32,857 nt of DNA, taken from NCBI GenBank assembly GCA_021806945.1, contig JAKAPQ010000009.1:1-32857 (forward strand), written 5' to 3'. Positions 1-7,077 of the stretch are shown one piece after another. The number at the start of each line of letters is the position of its first letter. Within the stretch, counting starts at the first letter, position 1. Made by a program: the position numbers and the translations under genes. The notes under the pieces are model-generated. The model did not search any database and was not told the origin of the DNA. It was given only the letters and a program-made list of their open reading frames with translations. The stretch is from a bacterium. GTDB lineage: Bacteria; Vulcanimicrobiota; Vulcanimicrobiia; Vulcanimicrobiales; Vulcanimicrobiaceae.

Positions 1-87
1 CGCCTCGTCGTCCACCACGAGAATCTTCTTGTTGAAGTCGGGGTGCTTGTTAAACGTCCCCCGTTTGCTTTGGAGCGATCCGTTCAT
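1..87 (-). CDS. Response regulator receiver domain, N-terminus only (cut by window edge)
   Basis: Read on the minus strand, the last bases of the window start encode KKILVVDDEA, the beta1 strand and acidic pair that open CheY-like receiver domains. The paired Asp residues would bind Mg2+ near the phosphoacceptor Asp, which lies outside the window. The only in-frame ATG is at 87, which makes the gene overlap the end of the upstream reductase gene by 38 bp. No good ribosome binding site is visible before it, so the start is uncertain. The output domain is unknown because the gene continues off the window. Confidence 0.5.
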   Translation of the reverse strand, partial: MNGSLQSKRGTFNKHPDFNKKILVVDDEA

Positions 88-973
88 AGAATTTCGCGAC
101 GGCGCTGTAGTCGAGAGCGCCGTCTCCTTCTGCAGACTGCAACGTGTACAACTGGTAGGCCAGAGCCGCAACGGGAAGTGGGACGAGCATAGATCGGGCC
201 GCGTCGAGGGCCGCTGCCAGATCCTTACGCAGCAGATCCATGGCGAAGCCCCCCTCAAAGGTACCCGCAAACCAGGTCTTGGGCAACCAGTTCTCCAGCA
301 GATAGTTGGAACCCGTTGCCGTTACGATGACCTTACGGACCGCGTCGAGGTCGGCGCCGGCGGCCTTCGCGAAGGTCAGGGCCTCGATGTTGGCCAGCAT
401 GACGCTCGAGATGATGAGTTGGTTCACGAGCTTGACCGTCTCGCCCAAACCGACGGGTCCCACGTGGAACGGCGTTCCCATCGCTCGCAAGATCGGCTCG
501 ATTCGCTCGAAATCCGCGTCGTCGGCACCGGCCATGATCGTGAGCGTACCGTCGCTTGCTCGCACGGGGCCCCCGCTCACGGGTGCGTCGACGAAGCGAT
601 GGCCCGCCGCCCGTAGTCGCAACGCGAACGCCCGCGACGCGATCGGCGAGATCGTCGACATATCGATAAAGGTGACACCGTCGCCAACCGTTTTCAGGTC
701 ACCCTGGGCGTGAAGGGCCGCCCCCCGCGCCCCGAAGAGCGCTTCTTCCACCTGCGGGGCGTCCGGCACGCATGTGATGACGACGTCGCTCGCGGCGGCG
801 ACCGCCGCCGGGTCCGCAGCTTCTACGACGCCGCCGGCAACCAAACGTTCGAGCGGAGCGCGATTGCGATGGGCGCAGGCCGTCACGGGAAATCCGGCGC
901 GCCGCAGGCAGGCAGCCATGGGCTCACCCATCGCTCCGACGCCGACGAATCCGATCTTCGCGAAGTTCTTCAC
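50..973 (-). CDS. NAD(P)-dependent 3-hydroxyisobutyrate dehydrogenase-family reductase
   Basis: A 307-residue beta-hydroxyacid dehydrogenase. The N-terminal Rossmann motif is GFVGVGAMGEPMA, the substrate-binding segment is DAPVSGGP, and the GLGETVKLVNQ segment carries the family's catalytic Lys. Members oxidise 3-hydroxyisobutyrate, tartronate semialdehyde, 6-phosphogluconate or similar acids; the exact substrate cannot be read from sequence. I chose the GTG at 973 because AGAGG lies about 8 nt upstream and the Rossmann fold begins directly after it. A longer reading frame to 1069 adds a low-complexity stretch that looks untranslated. The gene is divergent from the aldolase gene and may be co-transcribed with the response regulator that begins at its 3' end. 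Confidence 0.85.
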   Translation of the reverse strand: MKNFAKIGFVGVGAMGEPMAACLRRAGFPVTACAHRNRAPLERLVAGGVVEAADPAAVAAASDVVITCVPDAPQVEEALFGARGAALHAQGDLKTVGDGVTFIDMSTISPIASRAFALRLRAAGHRFVDAPVSGGPVRASDGTLTIMAGADDADFERIEPILRAMGTPFHVGPVGLGETVKLVNQLIISSVMLANIEALTFAKAAGADLDAVRKVIVTATGSNYLLENWLPKTWFAGTFEGGFAMDLLRKDLAAALDAARSMLVPLPVAALAYQLYTLQSAEGDGALDYSAVAKFYERIAPKQTGDV

Positions 974-1090
974 CAGGGCGCCTCTTAACGCAGCGGCGAG
1001 CGCCTTCCTGGCTCGAAGGGCCGTAGGGGGACTCCGCACGCTGGCCGAAACCGCCCTAGCGCACCACAATCACAGGGGGGAATCTACATC

Positions 1091-1999
1091 GTGTTAGCCG
1101 TCATTCGCCGTCCGACGTTCGACGAGATGAATCTCTCGACGGGCAAGCGCGTTCGCCTGCACCGGCTGATGTACGAGCACGGCCCGGCCAACGGCACCCT
1201 GATGATGCTGCCGATCGATCAAGGGCTCGAGCACGGCCCGATCGACTTCTTCTCTAATCCGGATTCGCTGGACACCGATTGGATCTACCGCCTCGCGGTT
1301 GAAGGGAACTTCTCCGGCATCGCGCTGCACGTGGGCCTCGCGGAAAAGTACCACAAGGAGTATGCGGGCAAAGTACCGCTCGTACTGAAGGTCAACGGCA
1401 AGACCAACGTTCCCAGCGACGACGACTCGTTCAGTTCGCTCACGTCGTCGGTCGAAGATGCCGTGCGCCTTGGTGCCGATGCGGTCGGCTACACGCTCTA
1501 CGTCGGCAGCCCCGCACAGGACGTCGACATCGCGCAGTGCAACGAAGTGCGCCGCGACTGCGACCGGTACGGCATGCCCCTGATCGTCTGGGCCTATCCC
1601 CGCGGTGCCGCGATCAAAGCCAAGGGCGGCATCGACTCGCTCTACGCGATCGATTACGCCGCGCGCGTCGCCTGCGAGATGGGCGCCGACATCATCAAAC
1701 TCAATCTGCCGAAGTGGGAAGCCGCGACCGCCGACAAGTTGCCAAAACCCTACAACACGCTCGAACTGTCGGACGAAGCGGGACTCGCAAAGGTCGTGAA
1801 GTCGGCCGGCCGCTCGTTGGTGCTGGTCTCCGGCGGCAGCAAGATGGGCGACGACGACACGATCCACAAAGCGAAGATCGCGATGGAGGCTGGATGCGTA
1901 GGGCTGATCTTCGGACGCAATATGTGGCAGCGCAAGTGGGACGACGCCCTAGCCATGGCCGCCCGCATGCACGTCCTCATGAAAGCTCACGCCCAATAA
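1091..1999 (+). CDS. fbaB: Class I fructose-bisphosphate aldolase, DhnA/FbaB (archaeal) type
   Basis: A 302-residue TIM-barrel aldolase of the DhnA/FbaB family, cleaving fructose 1,6-bisphosphate to dihydroxyacetone phosphate and glyceraldehyde 3-phosphate through a Schiff base. The LPIDQGLEHGP segment near residues 40-50 is a family hallmark. The probable Schiff-base Lys is K203 in GADIIK. The phosphate-binding loops are SGGSK (247-251) and GLIFGRNMWQR (271-281). Start GTG 1091 is supported by AGGGGGGA about 8 nt upstream; the ATG at 1127 is possible but has a poor ribosome site. It is a cytoplasmic glycolysis/gluconeogenesis enzyme, followed 33 bp later by the NifU-domain gene. Confidence 0.92.
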   Translation: MLAVIRRPTFDEMNLSTGKRVRLHRLMYEHGPANGTLMMLPIDQGLEHGPIDFFSNPDSLDTDWIYRLAVEGNFSGIALHVGLAEKYHKEYAGKVPLVLKVNGKTNVPSDDDSFSSLTSSVEDAVRLGADAVGYTLYVGSPAQDVDIAQCNEVRRDCDRYGMPLIVWAYPRGAAIKAKGGIDSLYAIDYAARVACEMGADIIKLNLPKWEAATADKLPKPYNTLELSDEAGLAKVVKSAGRSLVLVSGGSKMGDDDTIHKAKIAMEAGCVGLIFGRNMWQRKWDDALAMAARMHVLMKAHAQ

Positions 2000-2032
2000 C
2001 CCCCGTGTCATCACACGCAACCCCATGTTATT

Positions 2033-2272
2033 ATGAGCGCACCGCCAGCCTCAATTGAAGAGCGCGTCAACGCCGCGCTAGACAAGGTGCGCCCCGGCAT
2101 CCAAATGGACGGCGGCGAGGTGTGGCTCATCAAAGTTGAGGGCTCGACCGCGTTCGTCCAAATGCTCGGCGCCTGCGGCGGCTGCCCAGCCTCGAACCTG
2201 ACGCTAAAGGGTGCGATCGAAACGATCGTCTGCGGCGAGGTACCCGAGATCCGCGAGGTCGTCCAAGTTTAG
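2033..2272 (+). CDS. NifU C-terminal-domain Fe-S cluster scaffold (Nfu type)
   Basis: A 79-residue stand-alone Nfu domain. The hallmark GACGGCPAS contains the CxxC pair that holds a bridging [4Fe-4S] cluster for delivery to client proteins. The preceding IQMDGGEVWL segment is typical of the family. There is no clear Shine-Dalgarno sequence before ATG 2033, so it may be translated through coupling with the aldolase gene ending 33 bp upstream. An inverted repeat follows directly after the stop. Several genes in this window encode likely Fe-S proteins (IlvD, FdxA), but I see no direct link. Confidence 0.9.
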   Translation: MSAPPASIEERVNAALDKVRPGIQMDGGEVWLIKVEGSTAFVQMLGACGGCPASNLTLKGAIETIVCGEVPEIREVVQV

Positions 2273-2276
2273 CTGG

Positions 2277-2312
2277 GATGAGAAGGCCGGCCTCCAAGAC
2301 GGACTTCTCATC
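2277..2312. terminator. Inverted repeat between convergent nfu and Uma2 genes, terminator-like
   Basis: GATGAGAAG (2277-2285) and CTTCTCATC (2304-2312) are perfect inverted arms enclosing an 18-nt spacer that contains GGCCGGCC. It begins 5 bp after the nfu stop and lies just beyond the Uma2 stop on the other strand, so it could end transcription from both sides. There is no long T-run. Confidence 0.5.
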
Positions 2313-2320
2313 TCATCTAG

Positions 2321-2903
2321 CGCGCCTAGCGCGGGATTTCGATATCCGCGAACAGCTCCGCCACCTCGAAATCGAGCCATGGAAGCGCCGGATGCGTGAA
2401 GCGCGCCCCCGCTTCGTAGGTTCGCTTATCGCGGACCGTATGTGCCACGATCGCGCGTTTCATCGGATCGACGTCGAGCACGATCGTCGCACCCGTTGCC
2501 AGATACCGAGCGATCTTCCTGGCGAGCAGAGCTACGCGCTGCGACGGCGAGCGCACTTCAGCGGCGATATCCGGCGCAAACGGCGGCTCGTCGGCTTCCT
2601 CGTCGCTCAGCGGGCGCAAACGATCGTACGAAACGTACGCCACATCCGGAACGAACGACGTGTCCGTGCCGTCCGCCGCGCCCAGTCTGAAGCGCCACTC
2701 CGTTCCGACCAAACCGCGCCGCCGCGCGCAGCGTTTGATCGCCGTGGCAAGGGTGGACTGCACCAGTGCGTGCACCCGTTTAGGGCTCATCTTGGGATAG
2801 GGCCGACCGTCGAGATATTCGGTCTCCGGCCGGTCGTCCAATAACATTGCCATCTCTCGCACTCCATCGGCATTCTATCACGCCAAGCCGCCGGTCGTAC
2901 GAG
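2321..2903. repeat. 583-bp direct repeat, copy A (Uma2 unit)
   Basis: This stretch reappears at 3703-4285 with a constant offset of 1382 bp and no indels. It spans the whole Uma2 gene plus about 40-50 bp of upstream sequence. The sequences part abruptly on both sides. Identity is nearly complete except for a diverged block near 2733-2822 that encodes the N-terminal part of the protein. Confidence 0.9.
2326..2853 (-). CDS. Uma2-family (DUF820) PD-(D/E)xK-type nuclease, copy 1
   Basis: A 175-residue protein with the Uma2/DUF820 pattern: EYLDG near the N-terminus, FVPDVAYVS with the metal-binding Asp, then PDIAAEVRSPSQ followed by K-x2-RYLATGA and VLDVDP. These form the PD-(D/E)xK nuclease-like core. 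The biological role of the family is poorly known; it is often multi-copy and recurs near mobile or defence genes. I chose ATG 2853 because GGAG lies 8 nt upstream; a GTG three codons earlier is also open. It is almost identical to the gene at 3708-4235, differing at 11 positions, eight of them within the first 43 residues of the longer reading. Confidence 0.85.
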   Translation of the reverse strand: MAMLLDDRPETEYLDGRPYPKMSPKRVHALVQSTLATAIKRCARRRGLVGTEWRFRLGAADGTDTSFVPDVAYVSYDRLRPLSDEEADEPPFAPDIAAEVRSPSQRVALLARKIARYLATGATIVLDVDPMKRAIVAHTVRDKRTYEAGARFTHPALPWLDFEVAELFADIEIPR

Positions 2904-2928
2904 CCCGACGGCTCAGAGCGACTGAACC

Positions 2929-2957
2929 TTGCGCCATTTAGACTGGTCTGTTAGACT
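2929..2957 (+). promoter_or_regulatory. Leaderless promoter and probable operator of the Phd/VapC pair
   Basis: TTGCGC (2929-2934), a 17-bp spacer and TAGACT (2952-2957), with the antitoxin ATG only 7 nt beyond the -10 box, so transcription probably begins at or next to the start codon. The spacer and -10 carry TAGACT three times (from 2939, 2952 and 2957) and the small palindrome AGACTGGTCT. These are plausible sites for autorepression by the Phd-type antitoxin. Confidence 0.55.
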
Positions 2958-2964
2958 AGACTAT

Positions 2965-3204
2965 ATGAAAACCGTAGGTGCATTTGAAGCCAAGACCCAT
3001 CTTTCCGAGCTGCTCAAACAGGCGGAGGCCGGGGAAACCATCGTCGTCACCCGCCACGGCCAGCCCGTCGCGCAAATCAGCCCGGTGGCGACCGAATCGG
3101 CCGGCGTCTTACCTAAAGAAGCAATGCGACGGCTCCGATCCCTCGGACTGCGCATCGACCGCGACGAGATTCGCGGCCTACGGGACGCCGGACGACGCGC
3201 GTGA
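2965..3204 (+). CDS. Phd/YefM-family antitoxin
   Basis: A 79-residue antitoxin beginning MKTVGAFEAKTHLSELL, followed by GETIVVTRHGQPVAQISP, the standard Phd/YefM DNA-binding N-terminal fold. The C-terminal half (RRLRSLGLRIDRDEIRGLRD) would wrap the toxin. The family neutralises its partner and represses the shared promoter. ATG 2965 is chosen because homology starts there and a promoter lies immediately upstream. Its stop overlaps the toxin start (GTGA), so translation is coupled. Confidence 0.9.
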   Translation: MKTVGAFEAKTHLSELLKQAEAGETIVVTRHGQPVAQISPVATESAGVLPKEAMRRLRSLGLRIDRDEIRGLRDAGRRA

Positions 3205-3623
3205 CCGGCGCTGCCGGACCCGCAATCGTTGTCGATGCCTCCACCACGATCGGGTGGACGCTCGCCGACGAACGAGATCGGTACGCTCTCGCCGTCGCGG
3301 CTTACGTCGAGGAGAACGGCGCGCTCGTGCCGGCGCTCTGGCGTTGGGAAGTGCAGAACATTTTGCTGACGGCGTGCCGGCGCGAGCGGATAACGGAAGC
3401 GCAGATGACCGAGGCTGTCATGCTTCTAGCGCATTTGCCGATCGAGATAGATCCCACGAAGACGTTCGGCGCGGAGCTCGCGCTGGCGCGTCAATACGGC
3501 CTCACGGCTTACGACGCTGCATACCTCGAACTCGCGATGCGCTCTAATTCCAAACTTGCAAGCAACGACAAAGCGCTCAGAAAAGCCGCGCGCGGTGCGG
3601 GTCTATTCTACGAAATCGACTAG
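3201..3623 (+). CDS. PIN-domain toxin, VapC family
   Basis: A 140-residue PIN-domain ribonuclease toxin. Visible acidic active-site positions are the Asp in IVVDASTT, the Glu in WRWEVQN, the Asp in YDAAYLELA and the Asp in LASNDKAL. Together they would bind Mg2+ and cleave RNA, as in VapC toxins that cut tRNA or rRNA; the target here is unknown. It starts with GTG inside the antitoxin stop. All key residues are present, so the toxin looks active. Confidence 0.9.
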   Translation: MTGAAGPAIVVDASTTIGWTLADERDRYALAVAAYVEENGALVPALWRWEVQNILLTACRRERITEAQMTEAVMLLAHLPIEIDPTKTFGAELALARQYGLTAYDAAYLELAMRSNSKLASNDKALRKAARGAGLFYEID

Positions 3624-3632
3624 AACGCGCCC

Positions 3633-3647
3633 TGTCATCCTGAGCCT
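3633..3647. repeat. Fragment of dispersed repeat (TGTCATCCTGAGCCT)
   Basis: Fifteen bases identical to the start of the longer element at 4307-4334. It lies 9 bp after the toxin stop, between the toxin gene and repeat copy B. It looks like the truncated end of a short dispersed intergenic repeat. Confidence 0.5.
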
Positions 3648-3702
3648 AACGTAAAAATGGCGCATCCGCGCTGCGCGGCCCCAGTGCACTTCCATCCGCT
3701 TC

Positions 3703-4285
3703 CGCGCCTAGCGCGGGATTTCGATATCCGCGAACAGCTCCGCCACCTCGAAATCGAGCCATGGAAGTGCCGGATGCGTGAAGCGCACCCCCGCTTCGTA
3801 GGTTCGCGTATCGCGGACCGTATGTGCCACGATCGCGCGTTCCATCGGATCGACGTCGAGCACGATCGTCGCACCCGTTGCCAGATACCGGGCGATCTTC
3901 CTGGCGAGCAGAGCTACGCGCTGCGACGGCGAGCGCACTTCAGCGGCGATATCCGGCGCAAACGGCGGCTCGTCGGCTTCCTCGTCGCTCAGCGGGCGCA
4001 AACGATCGTACGAAACGTACGCCACATCCGGAACGAACGACGTGTCCGTGCCGTCCGCCGCGCCCAGTCTGAAGCGCCACTCCGTTCCGACCAAACCGCG
4101 CCGCCGCGCGCAGCGATCGATCGCCATGGCAAGCGCGAACTGCACGCGCGCGTGCACCCGTTTGGGGCTCACCTTTGGATAGCGGCGACCGTCGAGATAT
4201 TCGATCTCCGGCCGGTCGTCCAATAACATTGCCATCTCTCGCACTCCATCGGCATTCTATCACGCCAAGCCGCCGGTCGTGCGAG
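3703..4285. repeat. 583-bp direct repeat, copy B (Uma2 unit)
   Basis: Second copy of the unit at 2321-2903, in the same orientation and without indels. The two copies enclose about 800 bp that hold only the Phd/VapC pair. About 230 bp in the middle of the gene appear identical between copies, with one silent change just outside, while the segment near 4115-4204 is clearly diverged. Confidence 0.9.
3708..4235 (-). CDS. Uma2-family (DUF820) PD-(D/E)xK-type nuclease, copy 2
   Basis: Duplicate of the gene at 2326-2853, same length (175 residues) and same start context. The nuclease-like core (FVPDVAYVS, DIAAEVRSPSQ, VLDVDP) is unchanged. Differences concentrate before residue 43 (for example T/I, P/R, M/V, L/R, S/F, T/A, T/M and K/D), plus three changes near the C-terminus. 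Both copies have intact frames and core motifs, which argues that both are kept. The local N-terminal divergence could reflect different partner or target binding. Confidence 0.85.
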   Translation of the reverse strand: MAMLLDDRPEIEYLDGRRYPKVSPKRVHARVQFALAMAIDRCARRRGLVGTEWRFRLGAADGTDTSFVPDVAYVSYDRLRPLSDEEADEPPFAPDIAAEVRSPSQRVALLARKIARYLATGATIVLDVDPMERAIVAHTVRDTRTYEAGVRFTHPALPWLDFEVAELFADIEIPR

Positions 4286-4306
4286 AACGCGCAGTTCGCC
4301 GCCTTC

Positions 4307-4334
4307 TGTCATCCTGAGCCTGTCGAAGGACGAG
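4307..4334. repeat. Dispersed intergenic repeat of the CCTGAGCCTGTCGAAGGA type
   Basis: The core CCTGAGCCTGTCGAAGGA is, to my knowledge, a very common short repeat in intergenic DNA of many unrelated environmental bacteria. Here it follows repeat copy B and precedes the PDZ gene, with a partial copy at 3633. A GC-rich near-inverted repeat (CCCCTGCCGCCC with GGGCGGGGG) follows. Its function is unknown. Confidence 0.6.
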
Positions 4335-4441
4335 CCCCTGCCGCCCACGGCCAGTAGGGCGGGGGAGGAGCGGCACAGAAAGGCCTCGACTGCTTACTTT
4401 GCCCCGGTCCCCTCTCCCGGTCCTCTCTAAGGAGGCCACCC

Positions 4442-5641
4442 ATGGCCGTAAGATCGCTCAAGGCGCTCCTCTCCTCATTCGTCGCCGTCTGGATGTTCGT
4501 TGCGCCAGCCACCGCGCAAAATCAGACCGGGTTCGACTCGATGGCCCAGAGCACCATCAACGACATGCAGCAGCGTCTGCTTTCGCAGGCCGCGCTGCAG
4601 CGGTATCGCGGCGGCAGGGATACCGGAAGCGGGCCCGAGGTCGATCTGCGAATCGTCTTTCCTAACAACCAAACCGGGCTCGACAACATCATGATGACGT
4701 TGCTCGAACCGATCGGATCGGGCGCGCACCAATGCGAGGCGCTGGCGGTCAAGAACGGTACGCAGGTCATCCATTCTTATTTTCACGCGAGCAAAGACGT
4801 GCGGCCGGGGCACGCCTACGATGTCGTCGTCACCGATTCAATGGGCGACAAATTCTTCGTGGGCCGCATTCTCGTCAGTACGCGATCGCCGCAGGCGTAC
4901 GATATCTACGCGCCGCTCCTGACGCCCGGTTCGCCGCATTACACCGGCCCAAACTCCGCCCCGCAGCTTGCGATCGGCATCTACGGTCAGGCGATCACGC
5001 CCGCTCTGCTCCGAAAAGCGCGGATCTCGAACTCGCGATTCCGCGGTGTGCTGGTGGTTTTCGTCTGGCCGGGCAGCCCGGCGCAGCGCGCGGGGCTACG
5101 GCCCGGCGACATTATCGTGGGGTTCGACGGACATCCGAGCACCTCGATGCAGGTGATGGCCGGATTGGCGCAATCCGCTCCTACGCAATCCATGCAGTTC
5201 GTAATCCTGCGACATGCGCGCGTGATGCACTTGGGCGTTGGGGCGAGCGCCATCGCGCTGGTTCAATCGTGGCTGGTTTCGGCTCCGTCGCTCGGCATGC
5301 GCGGGCTGACCATCACCCCGAAGTTGTTGCAGATCCTGGGCCGTCCAGACCTGACGTGGCTCCACGGCGTCGAAGTCTTCGACCTGATGGCGAACGGCCC
5401 GGCCTCCGCCGCCGGACTGCGCGCCGGCGACATCATTACCGAAGTCAACGGCCAAGCCTGCGCATCGATGGACCAACTGCTCTCACTCATCCGCGATCGA
5501 CGAAACGGCATTCCGACGCAGTTCGTGCTCATCCGCAACCATCAAAACATGAACCTCACGGTCCCGGTCGGAAGCAACTCGTGGACACCTCCGGTCGCCG
5601 GACCCGGCTTTATCCCACCGGCGACGCCTCGGCCCTCCTGA
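4442..5641 (+). CDS. Secreted protein with two PDZ domains
   Basis: A 399-residue exported protein. Residues 1-26 form a signal peptide with a likely cut after ATA before QN. Residues about 30-170 are an unassigned N-terminal domain. PDZ1 spans about 183-265 (GSPAQRAGLRPGDIIVGFDG) and PDZ2 about 281-380 (GPASAAGLRAGDIITEVNG). There is no trypsin-like His-Asp-Ser protease domain, so it is not a DegP/HtrA protease; it more likely binds exported proteins or peptide C-termini. AAGGAGG lies 6 nt before ATG 4442, one of the strongest ribosome sites in the window. It is a single-gene unit. Confidence 0.8.
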   Translation: MAVRSLKALLSSFVAVWMFVAPATAQNQTGFDSMAQSTINDMQQRLLSQAALQRYRGGRDTGSGPEVDLRIVFPNNQTGLDNIMMTLLEPIGSGAHQCEALAVKNGTQVIHSYFHASKDVRPGHAYDVVVTDSMGDKFFVGRILVSTRSPQAYDIYAPLLTPGSPHYTGPNSAPQLAIGIYGQAITPALLRKARISNSRFRGVLVVFVWPGSPAQRAGLRPGDIIVGFDGHPSTSMQVMAGLAQSAPTQSMQFVILRHARVMHLGVGASAIALVQSWLVSAPSLGMRGLTITPKLLQILGRPDLTWLHGVEVFDLMANGPASAAGLRAGDIITEVNGQACASMDQLLSLIRDRRNGIPTQFVLIRNHQNMNLTVPVGSNSWTPPVAGPGFIPPATPRPS

Positions 5642-5746
5642 GGCGTCCCGGAGCAACCGGGGCTTTACGGCACACCATGTAAAGGCGTCCGCGGCCGTTA
5701 GGTAATCCGCCGATAGATGTGTCGACTATCGAGAGCGGCCTCGCCG

Positions 5747-6163
5747 TTAGAGTTGGGGATTGCACCGGTCGTAGCGTCCGCCGTAGGCGTTTGTGAAATC
5801 GTGAACGCGTTGCAACTCCTGTTGTATCCGCTCGATCATCGTCGATCGGACGGCTAATAGCCAGTACTTCGTTCGCTTCTCGTACGTTTCCGCGGTCGTG
5901 GCGGCGAACCCGTTCTTCGTGAACACCTCAATGGCGGCAGCCCGGTTGCGCGGATCGTTGAAGTACATCTGATGTTCGAGGACGACCACTTCGGCTCCGG
6001 CCGGCAACCGCAGACGAATCGAAGCGATAATCTGATCCCAGCCCCGGGACTCGTCGCGCGCTCGACGGCGGTCGGCACGGTTCCGAAAATGCCGAACGAC
6101 GAACGATGCCGAAAATGCGAGGGCCATCGTTGCGATCGCGCCTAGAAACGGGAACTGGTTCAA
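5747..6163 (-). CDS. Membrane-anchored protein with RraB-like domain
   Basis: About 138 residues. The N-terminus (FPFLGAIATMALAFSASFVV) is a single membrane helix followed by a basic stretch. The rest resembles the RraB/DUF695 fold: EHQMYFNDPRNRAAAIEVF, then GFAATTAETYEKRTKYWLL, and near the end GGRYDRC, comparable to the GGxYDGW signature of regulators of ribonuclease E activity. The match is by eye only. TTG 6163 is chosen because the membrane segment begins just after it; ATG 6127 would cut into the helix. It is the last gene of the leuA-aminotransferase-pheA string, 94 bp after pheA. Confidence 0.5.
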   Translation of the reverse strand: MNQFPFLGAIATMALAFSASFVVRHFRNRADRRRARDESRGWDQIIASIRLRLPAGAEVVVLEHQMYFNDPRNRAAAIEVFTKNGFAATTAETYEKRTKYWLLAVRSTMIERIQQELQRVHDFTNAYGGRYDRCNPQL

Positions 6164-6257
6164 TTCACCGGCCCCACGCCATGGAACGCTTGGGCGAGCG
6201 CTTGACGCTTTCCACTCAGCCGAGGTTCCCCATATGGCCGAATTTTCCGGCCCCGGC

Positions 6258-7052
6258 TTAGTAGACGCCCAGGATGCGGGTGTCTGGACCGAGACCGATC
6301 GCAATAGCGGCTGCATCGGGTTCGCTCGGGCAATCGAACTCGACGTAAAATCTGTATTCGAATGCCGCGCGCCGGCTCGGCCGAGCCACGAGGTTGCGAA
6401 GGTTCAGGGATTTTTCAGCAAGCCTTCCCAACGCTTCGTGCAGGCTGCCGGCGCGGTGCGGCAGTTCGAAAGCGAGGAGCGCTCTGCCCAGATTGCGCCG
6501 CGCCATACTTTGACGCGCGATTAGAAAGAAGCGGGTGAGGTTTTCGACCGGGTCTTGAATCGCTCGCGCCAAAATTCGGCCGCCATACCGGTGCGCCGCA
6601 AGTGCCGAGCCGATGGCGGCGACATGCACGTCTCCAGTCTCGACGACGGTACGAATGGCGCCCGCAGTATCGTCGGCAGTTTGTATACGCAGATCGGGCC
6701 GCCTGGAAAGAAACTCGCGGCATTGTTCGAGCGCCACCGGATGCGACGCGATCGTGGTGATATCTTCGAGAGAAGAGCTCGGCGTTCCGACCAGGACCTG
6801 CACGATTGGATGGGTGGTCTCGTCGACGACCCTCAACTGCGGGTGTTCCGCGATCAGATCGTAGGACCGCGCGATCGATCCGTACATCGTATTTTCGCAC
6901 GGCAGCAGCCCAAGACCAATCTCCGCTGAGGCGATCGCTCCAACAAGATCGTCGAAGGTGCGATACCCGCGCGTCGGGACATCGCCCATGAGAGCGACGA
7001 TCGCCTCCTCACTGAAAGCGCCGGGCTCGCCCTGGAATCCGATCGCACTCAT
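6258..7052 (-). CDS. pheA: Prephenate dehydratase with ACT domain
   Basis: A 264-residue monofunctional prephenate dehydratase making phenylpyruvate for phenylalanine synthesis. It opens with GFQGEPGAFSEEA, has the GLLPCENTMYGSI segment, and the catalytic TRF motif in ENLTRFFLIA. The C-terminal ACT domain begins about residue 185 (LAFELPHRAGSLHEAL), but the usual ESRP Phe-binding motif reads VARPSR, so feedback binding may be altered. ATG 7052 is the only start that precedes the conserved N-terminus; no clear ribosome site is visible, and it starts 25 bp after the aminotransferase stop, suggesting coupling. Confidence 0.93.
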   Translation of the reverse strand: MSAIGFQGEPGAFSEEAIVALMGDVPTRGYRTFDDLVGAIASAEIGLGLLPCENTMYGSIARSYDLIAEHPQLRVVDETTHPIVQVLVGTPSSSLEDITTIASHPVALEQCREFLSRRPDLRIQTADDTAGAIRTVVETGDVHVAAIGSALAAHRYGGRILARAIQDPVENLTRFFLIARQSMARRNLGRALLAFELPHRAGSLHEALGRLAEKSLNLRNLVARPSRRAAFEYRFYVEFDCPSEPDAAAIAIGLGPDTRILGVY

Positions 7053-7077
7053 GAGGCGCGAGCGGAGTGCGGATAGT

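Noticed and set aside
1094-1867. Long minus-strand frame opposite the aldolase gene
   Set aside because: It is an antisense shadow created by GC-rich codon bias; the aldolase on the plus strand has clear motifs throughout.
2321-4285. Composite transposon made of the two direct repeats
   Set aside because: No transposase, no terminal inverted repeats and no target-site duplication visible; the repeats carry only Uma2 genes, so I report them as direct repeats.
5642-5746. Terminator after the PDZ gene
   Set aside because: Small inverted repeats (CTTTAC/GTAAAG and CCCGG/CCGGG) exist but none has a stable stem plus T-run.
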